A DNA stretch of 44,215 nucleotides, from contig CAVFQD010000008.1 of the NCBI GenBank assembly GCA_963624605.1, forward strand, positions 1-44,215. Direction: 5' to 3'. A model generated the notes under the pieces. The model was not told the origin of the DNA, made no database searches, and saw nothing but the letters and a program-made list of their open reading frames with translations. This DNA comes from Fimenecus sp963624605. Its GTDB lineage: Bacteria > Bacillota > Clostridia > Oscillospirales > Acutalibacteraceae. The position numbers and the translations under genes are program-made. Positions 31,899-40,432 of this stretch are shown piece after piece. How positions within the stretch are numbered: the stretch's first letter is position 1; each line of letters begins with the position of its first letter.

Positions 31899-32924
31899 TT
31901 ATTTTGCGCCGTAATAGAACAGCGCAACGCCTATAACACTGCCGATTATGTTTATGAGTGTAAAGACGATTACTATTTTAACCTCTTTCCATCCGCACAT
32001 CTCAAAATGATGATGAATGGGAGCCATTTTGAAAATGCGCTTGCCGTGGGTCGCCTTGAAGTAGCCTATCTGCAAGAGGTCGGATAGCATTTCTATTACA
32101 TATATCAAGCCAAGGAAAAGTATAATAAGCGGACAGTCTATGGCATATGCAAGCGCAACGACCATACCGCCGAGGAACATTGAGCCCGTGTCACCCATCA
32201 TAACCTTTGAGGGGTGCCAGTTCCAAATAAGATATCCTATACATCCGCCTGCAAGGCAGGAAGCGAGTATTCCAACTCCGAAGAAGCCCTTGAGCACGGC
32301 AATCACAACAAAGGCGAGCGCCGCACTTGCGGTAACGGAGCCGCAAAGTCCGTCAACGCCGTCGGTGAAGTTTACCGCATTTACCGTAAGGTAAATAACC
32401 GCCATACCGAACAGCCAGAAGAACCATTTGAGGTCAACATTTCCGACAAACGGAATGTTCATATAGGTGTTTCCCGACATATAGAGAGCACCGAGATATG
32501 CGAGCATAAGCAAAATCTGCGCTACCGATTTCTGCTTTATCGTAAGTCCGAGATTTCTTTTCTTTACAACCTTAATATAGTCGTCTGCGAAGCCGATTAT
32601 TCCGAATCCGAACGCCATTAGTATTCCGGCGAAGGTTTTTACCTTAACAGTGTCCTCAACAACGCTTCCGCTCGCTATTAAATTGCCGCCGAGCAGCTTG
32701 TCGGTAATTATGACAACCGCAAAGGAGACAAGCGTGCTTATTATAAACATTATACCGCCCATTGTAGGCGTACCCTGCTTTGACTTGTGCCATGCGGGAC
32801 CTATGTCAAGTATGGTCTGACCGAAATGCATTTTCCTCAATGCGGGAATTATGACAAATCCCAAAAGGAATGAGATAAAGAAACTTAAAACCAGACCGAA
32901 TACCAAGCTTACCCAAACTTTCAT
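31899..32924 (-). CDS. mraY: Phospho-N-acetylmuramoyl-pentapeptide transferase
   Basis: A 341-residue integral membrane enzyme that makes lipid I from UDP-MurNAc-pentapeptide and undecaprenyl phosphate. About ten helices and the conserved Mg-binding motifs are present: GFADDYIKV, NAVNFTDGVDGL, MGDTGSMFLGG and the C-terminal MAPIHHHFE. The ATG follows the murF stop directly, with GGAG inside the end of murF, so translation is coupled. Length matches the shorter Firmicute form. Confidence 0.97.
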   Translation of the reverse strand: MKVWVSLVFGLVLSFFISFLLGFVIIPALRKMHFGQTILDIGPAWHKSKQGTPTMGGIMFIISTLVSFAVVIITDKLLGGNLIASGSVVEDTVKVKTFAGILMAFGFGIIGFADDYIKVVKKRNLGLTIKQKSVAQILLMLAYLGALYMSGNTYMNIPFVGNVDLKWFFWLFGMAVIYLTVNAVNFTDGVDGLCGSVTASAALAFVVIAVLKGFFGVGILASCLAGGCIGYLIWNWHPSKVMMGDTGSMFLGGMVVALAYAIDCPLIILFLGLIYVIEMLSDLLQIGYFKATHGKRIFKMAPIHHHFEMCGWKEVKIVIVFTLINIIGSVIGVALFYYGAK

Positions 32925-34286
32925 TTACTTCTCCAACCCTTCATAGAGCTTTTCTATTATTTCCTCGAGCTTCATTCCCCTGCTTGCCTTGAACAGCACG
33001 CAGTCGCCCGATTTTATTTCAGCCGTAAGAGCGTTTGCAAGCTCCGACTTATCGTCGAACCAAAGCACCTTTTTAACGCCTTTTCTTGCCTCTTCGGCTA
33101 TATATTTTGACTGTTCACCGTAAGCGAACAGCATATCTATCTTTTTCTGTGCCGCAAATTCTCCAACCTGTCTGTGGGCCGCTTCGGAGTAAGCTCCGAG
33201 CTCAAGCATATCGCCCAAAACGGCTATTTTCCGCTCCGCTTTCATATCGGCGAGGACATTGAGAGCCGCACGCTGTGAGTCGGGGCTTGCATTGTAGCAA
33301 TCCTCTATAACCCGAACGCCGCCGACCTCACGAAGCCTCTGTCTCATTCCCGAGGGAACATAATTTGAGAGAGCGTCTGTGATTTCGCCTGTCGGAAGCC
33401 CGAGCAAAAGTCCGACAGTAAATGCAGCGAGTGCGTCATAGACATTGTGTATGCCGACCGTCGGGATTTTGACCCTTTGTTCCTTACCGTAAGCCGTTAC
33501 GGTAAATTCTGTGCTGTTACCGTTTTCCTTTATATCAAAGGCTCTGACATCGGCTTTCTCGTTTTCTATTCCGAAAAATATCAGCTTATAAGCATCTGAT
33601 TTAACAGTTGACAGTTTATCGTTATCGCCGTTCAAAATCAAAGGCGAGCCCTTTTTCATACCGTCGAGGATTTCCATTTTGGCTTTTAATATGCCGTCGC
33701 GTGAACCCAAGTGTTCAATGTGAGAGACGCCGATATTTGTAATTATTCCTATATCTGGCAGGCAGGTTTTTGTAAGAAGTGAGATTTCGCCGAATGCGCT
33801 CATTCCCATCTCGATAACAGCCGCCTGAGTGTCCTCCTCAAGTCTTAAAAGCGTTCTCGGAAGTCCTATATCGTTGTTGAGGTTGCCCTCGGTTTTAATC
33901 GCATTGTATTTTTTTGAAACAACCTCGTAGGTCATTTCCTTAGTGGTAGTCTTGCCCACGCTTCCCGTAAGTCCCACAACCTTTAAGCCGTCAAAGGACT
34001 TGCGGTAATTTTTCGCAAGCTCGGCAAACGCCTTTTTGGTGTCGGGAACATATATAACGGGCAAGCCGCAGTCAACCTCTCTGTGGCACATAACAGCCGA
34101 CGCTCCGCTTTTTTCGACATCCTTTACAAAGTCGTGTGCGTCAAAGCGGTCGCCCTTTATTGCGACAAAAAGCGTTGAGGCGTTTACCGTCCTTGAATCA
34201 ATGCTGACATTGTCTATATTTCTGTTTTCTCCGCATAGTCTGCCGCCGACCCATTCGGCAACAGTCTGCAAGCTGATTGATTTCAT
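32925..34286 (-). CDS. murF: UDP-MurNAc-tripeptide--D-Ala-D-Ala ligase
   Basis: A 453-residue Mur ligase that adds D-Ala-D-Ala to the UDP-MurNAc tripeptide. The three Mur-ligase domains are present: the N-terminal UDP-binding part (DSRTVNASTLFVAIKGDRFDAHDFV), the ATP-binding loop GLTGSVGKTTTKEM (about 109-122) with EMGMSAFGEI, and the C-terminal part with EDCYNASPDS. It starts two bases after murE and abuts mraY. Confidence 0.96.
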   Translation of the reverse strand: MKSISLQTVAEWVGGRLCGENRNIDNVSIDSRTVNASTLFVAIKGDRFDAHDFVKDVEKSGASAVMCHREVDCGLPVIYVPDTKKAFAELAKNYRKSFDGLKVVGLTGSVGKTTTKEMTYEVVSKKYNAIKTEGNLNNDIGLPRTLLRLEEDTQAAVIEMGMSAFGEISLLTKTCLPDIGIITNIGVSHIEHLGSRDGILKAKMEILDGMKKGSPLILNGDNDKLSTVKSDAYKLIFFGIENEKADVRAFDIKENGNSTEFTVTAYGKEQRVKIPTVGIHNVYDALAAFTVGLLLGLPTGEITDALSNYVPSGMRQRLREVGGVRVIEDCYNASPDSQRAALNVLADMKAERKIAVLGDMLELGAYSEAAHRQVGEFAAQKKIDMLFAYGEQSKYIAEEARKGVKKVLWFDDKSELANALTAEIKSGDCVLFKASRGMKLEEIIEKLYEGLEK

Positions 34287-34287
34287 C

Positions 34288-35724
34288 TTATATTTTACCT
34301 TTCAGAATATCGGCAACTACTTCTCTTTCGTCGTAATGTATCTTGCCCGTATTGAGAATCTGATATGTCTCATGACCCTTGCCCGCAAGCAAAACGACAT
34401 CGCCGTGCTTTGCTATGGACATAGCGTATTTAATGGCGTCCGTTCTGTGAACAAGCGTTTTAATCTGTGATTTACAGACCTTCATGCCCTCGAGAATATC
34501 CTTGACAATAAGCTCGGGGTCTTCGCTTCTCGGGTTGTCGCTTGTTACAACCGCAACATCGGACAAGTCGCCGACAATCCTGCCCATCTTAGGACGCTTT
34601 GTCTTATCCCTGTCGCCGCCGCAGCCGAAAACCGTTATTATTCTGCCATCGGTCGTCTCCCTCAACGAGGAAATGACATTTTCAAGTCCGTCGGGAGAAT
34701 GAGCATAGTCGATAAGCACGGTATAATCGGTGTCGGTGTCAACGACCTCTACCCTGCCCGGAACGCCCTTTGACTGTGATACGGCTGAAATTACGCTGTC
34801 GAAATCTGCGCCCGCAAGCACGGCGCAGACTGCCGCACCCATTGAATTATACACGGTAAATCTGCCGGGGATTTTAATGTTTATTCTTCCGATATTATCG
34901 GGAGTGAGAAGCTCATACTGAACGCTGTCTCTGAAGCACTTTACATTTTTTGCCGAAAAATCGGTGTTATCCGTTTTCACGCCGAAAGTATATACCTTGC
35001 AAGGCAATGAGTCAACCATCATATGAGAATATTCGTCGTCGGCGTTTATGACCGCCGTATCGCATATTTCAAAGAGCTTTCTCTTGGCTTTAGCATAATT
35101 TTCAAAAGTGCCGTGGTAGTCAAGATGGTCCTGAGTAAGGTTGGTAAACAACGCTATGTCAAAATGGCAGCCGTCAACCCTGCCCTGTGCGAGAGCCTGT
35201 GAGGAAACCTCCATAATACAGTATTCGCATCCGCCGGCAACCATTTCGGCATACAGCCTTTGGAGCTCCTTGCTGTCGGGCGTGGTAAGAGAGGAAACAT
35301 ACTCCTTATCCCCCGTTATGTTCTTGACCGTGCCGATAAGCCCTGCTTTGATTGAAAGCTTATCGAATATATTCTTGATAAGAAAGGTTGTTGTTGTCTT
35401 ACCGTTTGTTCCCGTAACGCCGATAAGCTTTAATTTCTCGGCGGGATTGCCGTAAAATGCGGCGCAAAGGCGTGAATAGGCGTCTCTTGAATTTTCAACT
35501 ATAATCTGATTTTTAACGCCTGTGTCGTGCTCGGCAATAACAGCAGCCGCACCGTTTTCCTCAGCCAGCTTTGCCGCCGAATGTCCGTCAAAATGATTTC
35601 CCTTTATGCAGACGAACATGCAGTCCTTTGCTATCAAGTCGGATTTATCGGTAATGTCCGATATTTCACAGTCGGTATAAACGCTGTCGGTTTTTACATT
35701 TTTCAAAAGTTCAGAAAGTTTCAA
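34288..35724 (-). CDS. murE: UDP-MurNAc-tripeptide synthetase, meso-diaminopimelate type
   Basis: A 478-residue Mur ligase that adds the third amino acid of the stem peptide. The ATP loop is GTNGKT at 105-110, and the amino-acid specificity motif is DNPR at 396-399 (SDNPRSEDP), which marks meso-diaminopimelate rather than lysine as substrate; the cross-link type of this organism is therefore inferred to be DAP. The start is TTG at 35724 with GGAGG eight bases upstream. It follows the PBP gene by 43 bases and precedes murF by one. Confidence 0.96.
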   Translation of the reverse strand: MKLSELLKNVKTDSVYTDCEISDITDKSDLIAKDCMFVCIKGNHFDGHSAAKLAEENGAAAVIAEHDTGVKNQIIVENSRDAYSRLCAAFYGNPAEKLKLIGVTGTNGKTTTTFLIKNIFDKLSIKAGLIGTVKNITGDKEYVSSLTTPDSKELQRLYAEMVAGGCEYCIMEVSSQALAQGRVDGCHFDIALFTNLTQDHLDYHGTFENYAKAKRKLFEICDTAVINADDEYSHMMVDSLPCKVYTFGVKTDNTDFSAKNVKCFRDSVQYELLTPDNIGRINIKIPGRFTVYNSMGAAVCAVLAGADFDSVISAVSQSKGVPGRVEVVDTDTDYTVLIDYAHSPDGLENVISSLRETTDGRIITVFGCGGDRDKTKRPKMGRIVGDLSDVAVVTSDNPRSEDPELIVKDILEGMKVCKSQIKTLVHRTDAIKYAMSIAKHGDVVLLAGKGHETYQILNTGKIHYDEREVVADILKGKI

Positions 35725-35767
35725 TTTCGTTTCCTCCGTAATTTATCCGCCTTTTCACAACCGTCTT

Positions 35768-37993
35768 TTATGCGTCCTGTACATTTACGGTTGACTTGAA
35801 GTAAACCGTAATTACGCTTCCGAGCTCAGCCTCGGAATTTGCCGCTATGCTTTGCTTATATGATACGACCTCGGACGCATTTGTTGTGCCCGAAAATCTG
35901 ATATTGAAGCCTGCGTTTACAGCAGCCGAATTTGCCTGTGACATTGTCATACCCGAAAGATCGGGTACCGTTGCCGTCTGCTTCTGCGCTTGGTCGTCGG
36001 TATATACCACAATCACACCGCCGGAACGCACCTGTGAATCTGCCGCAGGCATCTGTGAAACGACCTTATCGCCCGAGCCTACAACCTTTAAGGTGTATCC
36101 GGAGGTCATAGCCCTTGCCTGAGATACGCTCTGTCCCACAAGCGACGGAGTGGTAGAGGATACGCTCTTCATCTCCGAATCCTCATATTGCGGCTCAATG
36201 TTAAGATAGTTAAGAACCTTTTCAAGGATTTCACCCGCAATGGGAGCGGCTACAACGCCGCCGCCGTGTGCGCCCGTGGGTTCGTCTATTGCTATAAGTA
36301 TTGATATTTTGGGATTGTTTGCAGGAGCAAAGCCGGCAAACGAAGCTATATACGCTCCCTCTTTGCCCATTTTCTCCGAAGTACCCGTTTTACCCGCAAC
36401 ATGGTAACCTGCAACATAAGCATTTTTACCGGTACCCTTGGAAACTACCTGCTCCATCATATCGGCAACGGTCGAAGCCGTCTTTTCGGAAATAACCTGT
36501 CTTTTGACCTTTGCCTGTGTTTTTTCAATTACATTGCCGTCCGTGTCAAGGATGCTGTCAACAACATAGGGCTGCATAAGCTTACCGCCGTTTGCGATAG
36601 CCGACACCGCCGTTATCACCTGAATCGGAGACACCTGAAAGGTCTGACCGAACGAGCTTGACGACAGCTCGGCGATACCCATTGACTCGAGCGAATGGTA
36701 GGTTACATCTGCAACGGGCGAGGACTCTGCGGGAAGGTCAATTCCCGTTTTTTCGGTAAAGCCGAACGCCTCGAAATATTTATAGAAGTTTTCCTTGCCC
36801 AATTTCTGACCTATCGTGATAAAGAACGGGTTGCAGGAGTTCATAAGTCCCTGAGTCAAGGTTTCCGTTCCGTGTCCGCCCGGCTTCCAGCATTTCTGAT
36901 AGTTGTTCGCAACCTGAATACCGCCCACGCAGGTGTATGAGGTGTTGAGGTCAACAACGCCCTCCTCCAAAGCAGCCGCAACAACAACGGTCTTGAATAC
37001 AGAACCCGGCTCATAGGTATCGCTTATCGTTCTGTTTCTCCATTGCGAATATTTGGCGTTCTGCGTTTCTTTTGAACGCTCCGCTTCGTCAACTATTGCG
37101 GCAATTCTGTCCGCAACGAGCTGATTTGAAATGACATTCGGCTTGTTAAGGTCGAAATCGGGCTTAGAGGTCATACCGAGTATTGCGCCCGTTTCAACAT
37201 CCATTATAATACCGTAAGCATATTTTGCGCCCGTATCGACAAGCGCTTGGTCAAGGCTCTGTTCAAGGTAATACTGGATTACCTCGTCAATCGTAAGAAC
37301 AAGATTTGCGCCCTGTTGAGCCTCATAGGTCGTTTCATACTCGCTCGACATAACCTTTTGTCTTGCGTTCATTGCGGTTATAATTCTGCCAGAAGTGCCC
37401 GTAAGCTCGCTGTTATATGACATTTCAACGCCTGCGTTACCCTCATCGTCCGAGTTTACGAAGCCGATTATCGTTGACGCAAACGAGGAATAAGGATAAT
37501 AGCGCTTGGTGTCGGGGTCTGTGCCGATTATCTGCTTGAGCTTTGCGTCCTTGTTTTCCTTATCGTACTGCTTGATGTAGTCCTGAATGGCGTTTTTTGT
37601 ATCCTCCTCGACCTCGCCCGAGATTTTAACATAATTCGACTCTTTCATCGTCTTTTCACGAATTGTGTCGGCGTCGATGCCGAGCTTTTCCGAGAGAAGC
37701 GAAACGACAGCCTCACGCTGACTTTCCGTCGTAATCTTTGACGGAATGATATATACAAGCCATGCCGAGGCGCTCTTTGCAAGAACGTTCATGTTCGAGT
37801 CGTATATTGTTCCCCTCTGTGCGGAAACGGTGGTGTCAAGCAGCTGGTTCTGCTCAGCCTTGAGTTTGTATGCTTCACCGTTTACAAGGGCTACTCTGAC
37901 AAGGCTTCCTATGCATACCAAAAATGCAAGAATAAGTATTGCCAGCGCTATTGTCGCCCTGTAGCTCAATTGCTTCAACGACCTTGTCTGCAT
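35768..37993 (-). CDS. Class B penicillin-binding protein with two PASTA domains (FtsI/PBP2B/SpoVD type)
   Basis: A 741-residue septal transpeptidase. Residues 10-36 form the membrane anchor, about 50-220 the dimerisation domain, then the transpeptidase with SVFK (S331, K334), SCN (386-388) and KTG (535-537), and two PASTA repeats (about 611-667 and 674-735). Two PASTA domains and the dcw position favour the vegetative division enzyme (PBP2B/FtsI) over sporulation SpoVD, which usually has one. The ATG at 37993 has an AAGGGG site; GTG at 38023 lacks one. A hairpin separates it from ftsL. Confidence 0.95.
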   Translation of the reverse strand: MQTRSLKQLSYRATIALAILILAFLVCIGSLVRVALVNGEAYKLKAEQNQLLDTTVSAQRGTIYDSNMNVLAKSASAWLVYIIPSKITTESQREAVVSLLSEKLGIDADTIREKTMKESNYVKISGEVEEDTKNAIQDYIKQYDKENKDAKLKQIIGTDPDTKRYYPYSSFASTIIGFVNSDDEGNAGVEMSYNSELTGTSGRIITAMNARQKVMSSEYETTYEAQQGANLVLTIDEVIQYYLEQSLDQALVDTGAKYAYGIIMDVETGAILGMTSKPDFDLNKPNVISNQLVADRIAAIVDEAERSKETQNAKYSQWRNRTISDTYEPGSVFKTVVVAAALEEGVVDLNTSYTCVGGIQVANNYQKCWKPGGHGTETLTQGLMNSCNPFFITIGQKLGKENFYKYFEAFGFTEKTGIDLPAESSPVADVTYHSLESMGIAELSSSSFGQTFQVSPIQVITAVSAIANGGKLMQPYVVDSILDTDGNVIEKTQAKVKRQVISEKTASTVADMMEQVVSKGTGKNAYVAGYHVAGKTGTSEKMGKEGAYIASFAGFAPANNPKISILIAIDEPTGAHGGGVVAAPIAGEILEKVLNYLNIEPQYEDSEMKSVSSTTPSLVGQSVSQARAMTSGYTLKVVGSGDKVVSQMPAADSQVRSGGVIVVYTDDQAQKQTATVPDLSGMTMSQANSAAVNAGFNIRFSGTTNASEVVSYKQSIAANSEAELGSVITVYFKSTVNVQDA

Positions 37994-38048
37994 ATTTTCA
38001 AGCCCCTTTCGCACAAAATTCACGCCGACATCCCGGCTTTAAGATACA

Positions 38049-38086
38049 ACAACGAGAGTTAAGAACATTTACTTAACCCTCGTTGT
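38049..38086 (-). terminator. Long hairpin between ftsL and the PBP gene, possible attenuator
   Basis: A 15-position stem (38049-38063 with 38072-38086) with an eight-base loop has one A-C mismatch on the plus strand that becomes G-U on the minus strand, so it folds fully in the operon transcript. The minus-strand 3' flank UGUAUCUU is a weak U tract, so termination, if any, would be partial. Confidence 0.5.
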
Positions 38087-38098
38087 AATTTTATTTGA

Positions 38099-38653
38099 TT
38101 ACTTGCTCACATATTCCATAATCTTTGAGTAAAGCGACGACGAATCCGCATTGAGAGTTTTCGACCCGGAAAGCGTTACCTTGTCCGTTCCCGAAAGGTC
38201 TATGTACTCTATCTGATAGCTCTCCATCTTCACCATACCGAGATTGTCGCGAGCATACTCTTCAACATTTTCAAGAGAAATCATAGAGTCAAGCTGCATA
38301 TTAAGTCTGACATTTTCGCTTTGTGCGGTAGTAATTTTGGTCTCCGCCGCGGAAATTTGTCTGTCAAGCTCGTCAACCTTGATTCTGCCGTAAAGAAGTG
38401 CCGAAAGCATTGAAAGCAGGAAAATCGAAATTGCAATTATCTTTGCGCTTTGTAAAGCGCTTGCGTGCATTTCCTTTTTGACCTGTACCAAGGTCTTTTT
38501 CGGCTTCTTTACAAGTTCCATCTTCGGCTTGTCCGCAAGAGGAACATTTATTGTCTCTATTTTTCGGGCAGCGTTTTTTTCGTATGAGCTTTGCTTGGGC
38601 TCAAACATCGAAAAGTCTATGCCGTCATACATATTATAATTTCTGTTCGCCAT
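38099..38653 (-). CDS. ftsL: FtsL-like septum protein
   Basis: A 184-residue bitopic protein: a long cytoplasmic N-terminus (1-68, basic near the membrane), a membrane helix (about 70-88), a coiled coil (about 92-125, VDELDRQISAAETKITTAQSENVRLNMQL) and a conserved patch EEYARDNLGMVKMESYQIEYIDL. It is longer than B. subtilis FtsL (117 residues) at both ends. Position between rsmH and the class B PBP is the classical ftsL place. A DivIC-like protein is the alternative but less likely here. Confidence 0.82.
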   Translation of the reverse strand: MANRNYNMYDGIDFSMFEPKQSSYEKNAARKIETINVPLADKPKMELVKKPKKTLVQVKKEMHASALQSAKIIAISIFLLSMLSALLYGRIKVDELDRQISAAETKITTAQSENVRLNMQLDSMISLENVEEYARDNLGMVKMESYQIEYIDLSGTDKVTLSGSKTLNADSSSLYSKIMEYVSK

Positions 38654-38669
38654 AATGCGCTTCCCTTTC

Positions 38670-39587
38670 CTAATCCTTTATTTTCTCTATCGAGCGGAGC
38701 CTTGCGCTGTGAGAACGGGGGTTCTTCTCAAGCTCCTTTTCACTCGGCGCAAGTCCTTTGATTTTGACCTTGCCTCTCGGAGTTTTTCCGCACACACATA
38801 CCGGAAACTCCTTCGGGCAGGTACAGCCCTGCGCAAATGTGTTAAATCTCTGTTTTACCATTCTGTCCTCAAGCGAATGGAAGGTTATTATCGAAAGTAT
38901 TCCGCCGACCTTCAAGCAGTCGAACATATCGTCCAAGGCGGTGTTGAGCTGGTCGAGCTCGCCGTTTACTTCGATTCTCAACGCCTGAAATGTTCGTCTT
39001 GCGGGATGAGAATCCCTCATCGCCTTTTGCGGCATTGAGCTTTTGATAATATCTATAAGTTCAAATGTAGTTTCAATCTCTTTTTTCTCTCTTGCCGAGA
39101 CTATATTGTTTGCAATGCGGTTTGCGTATTTCTCCTCGCCGTAATCACGGAGAATTCTTGTAAGCTCGCCCACCGAAAGAGTGTTTACCAAATCCTTGGC
39201 GCTTGTGCCCTCCTTGCTCATACGCATATCAAGCACAGCGTCCTTGTGAAAGGAAAATCCCCTCTGTGCTTCGTCAAGCTGAAAGGAGCTTACGCCGAGG
39301 TCGGCAATTATCCCGTCGGCTTTTTCGCCGCCGAGCACATCTTTTATATTATTAAATGTATTGTGTACCACAGTTACCTGCGGATACCGTCCCAATCTTT
39401 CGTTCAAGACCTTAACAGCGTCCGGGTCACGGTCTATTGAAATGAGTCTGCCCGTTGTAAGCTTTTCGGCAATCGCCTTTGAATGACCTCCGCCGCCTGC
39501 GGTGCAATCGACATACAGCCCGTCCGGTTTTACCGAAAGAGAGTCTATTGTCTCATTAAACAAAACGGGGATATGAGAAAACTCCAT
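38670..39587 (-). CDS. rsmH: 16S rRNA (cytosine(1402)-N(4))-methyltransferase
   Basis: A 305-residue SAM-dependent enzyme methylating N4 of C1402 in the 30S P site. The N-terminal HIPVLFNETIDSL, the SAM motif VDCTAGGGGHSKAI (about 26-39), DLGVSSFQLDEAQRGFSF and the C-terminal NPRSHSARLRSIEKI are the family's hallmarks, and length is normal. It lies 13 bases after mraZ and 16 before ftsL, the standard start of dcw clusters. Confidence 0.97.
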   Translation of the reverse strand: MEFSHIPVLFNETIDSLSVKPDGLYVDCTAGGGGHSKAIAEKLTTGRLISIDRDPDAVKVLNERLGRYPQVTVVHNTFNNIKDVLGGEKADGIIADLGVSSFQLDEAQRGFSFHKDAVLDMRMSKEGTSAKDLVNTLSVGELTRILRDYGEEKYANRIANNIVSAREKKEIETTFELIDIIKSSMPQKAMRDSHPARRTFQALRIEVNGELDQLNTALDDMFDCLKVGGILSIITFHSLEDRMVKQRFNTFAQGCTCPKEFPVCVCGKTPRGKVKIKGLAPSEKELEKNPRSHSARLRSIEKIKD

Positions 39588-39600
39588 ATTCTTACTCCCG

Positions 39601-40011
39601 TCAGTTTATGATGCTCGGGAACCTCTTGTACGAAGCGTTGATCTGTTCCATTTCCTTGTCGTACTTTTCGGCGTCCCAAATTTCTATTCTCGTGCCGACA
39701 CCGACAACAGCAACATCCTTTTTAAGGCCTGCGCCCTCGCAAAAGGAAGCTTTTATGGTTATTCTTCCCTGCTTATCCGGCTCAACCGAGATAACATTCG
39801 AGAAGAAGAAACGCTGCCAATCGGCGTCGCCGCTCTCTTCGACTATCTTGCTTTTCTTTTCCCACTCTTCCTCGCCGTAAACGGCAATGCACGGGAGGCT
39901 CTCATCATAATAGAGATAAAAGCTCTCGCCGAGCTTGGCTCTGAACTTCGCAGGAATGAACAGACGCTTCTTTGAGTCTATTGTATGTTTATAGCTGTTT
40001 GAAAAAGACAC
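39601..40011 (-). CDS. mraZ: Transcriptional regulator MraZ
   Basis: A 136-residue protein with two SpoVT/AbrB-like DNA-binding halves, each with the short arginine/lysine turn (DSKKRLFIPAKFR near residue 12 and DKQGRITIKASF near 84). MraZ represses its own dcw promoter in other bacteria. The start is GTG at 40011, with GGAGG eight bases upstream. It heads the cluster and is preceded by a strong promoter and a leader of about 85 bases. Confidence 0.95.
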   Translation of the reverse strand: MSFSNSYKHTIDSKKRLFIPAKFRAKLGESFYLYYDESLPCIAVYGEEEWEKKSKIVEESGDADWQRFFFSNVISVEPDKQGRITIKASFCEGAGLKKDVAVVGVGTRIEIWDAEKYDKEMEQINASYKRFPSIIN

Positions 40012-40102
40012 TGTCCGTTCCTCCTTCCTTTGATAGTCAAAACCGTGGGATTTTACACCATTTTTATGGAATCGCTATGCAATTGTCCACCACATTGCTT
40101 AC

Positions 40103-40131
40103 ATTATACTTTTATTTACTGAAAAAATCAA
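40103..40131 (-). promoter_or_regulatory. Predicted sigma-A promoter of the dcw cluster
   Basis: On the minus strand TTGATT (40131-40126) and a perfect TATAAT (40108-40103) are 17 bases apart, about 90 bases upstream of the mraZ start. I could not find convincing repeated MraZ boxes in the leader. Confidence 0.78.
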
Positions 40132-40269
40132 GTGCTTTTGCTGATTTTTTAACGACAAAAGGCGAAGTTTTACAGGTAATTTTTACCAAAATTTTCAAAA
40201 TGTTTTTGTGCAAAAGGTAAATGCTATTGAACACCTTTATACCGTGAAGTTGTTTTACGGACAAAAATA

Positions 40270-40305
40270 TTCCCCACAGAGTGCCTTTCGGCTCCCTGTG
40301 GGGAA
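40270..40305 (-). terminator. Second terminator hairpin upstream of the dcw promoter
   Basis: TTCCCCACAG (40270-40279) pairs perfectly with CTGTGGGGAA (40296-40305) around an inner GCC-TTTC-GGC. On the minus strand ATATTTTTG follows, a usable U tract. It lies about 80 bases beyond the terminator at 40385-40419. Confidence 0.65.
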
Positions 40306-40384
40306 CGGATATACTGTGTTTAATATGCCGATTAAAGATTTATAAAAACAATATGTTGTGTTACATTGAATATATGATAACATT

Positions 40385-40419
40385 AAAGCCGTGAACACAT
40401 TGTATGCGTTCACGGCTTT
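40385..40419. terminator. Terminator after the pncB-ppa-capA unit
   Basis: AAGCCGTGAAC-type arms (40385-40396 with 40408-40419) form a perfect 12-bp stem with an 11-base loop, 14 bases after the capA-like stop. The T run is best on the plus strand (TTTTT), shorter on the minus strand (TTTAATGTT). Confidence 0.75.
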
Positions 40420-40432
40420 TTGCATTTAATAT

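Larger units (their letters stand above)
40012..40432. other. Intergenic region between capA-like gene and mraZ
   Basis: It holds the mraZ promoter (40103-40131), an A/T-rich upstream stretch with a short palindrome GGTAATTTTTACC (40176-40188), and two terminator hairpins (40270-40305 and 40385-40419). No credible gene is seen on either strand. Confidence 0.75.

Noticed and set aside
40012..40102. MraZ operator repeats in the mraZ leader
   Set aside because: Isolated GTGG/TGGTG strings are present but not as spaced direct repeats, so I could not support an operator call.
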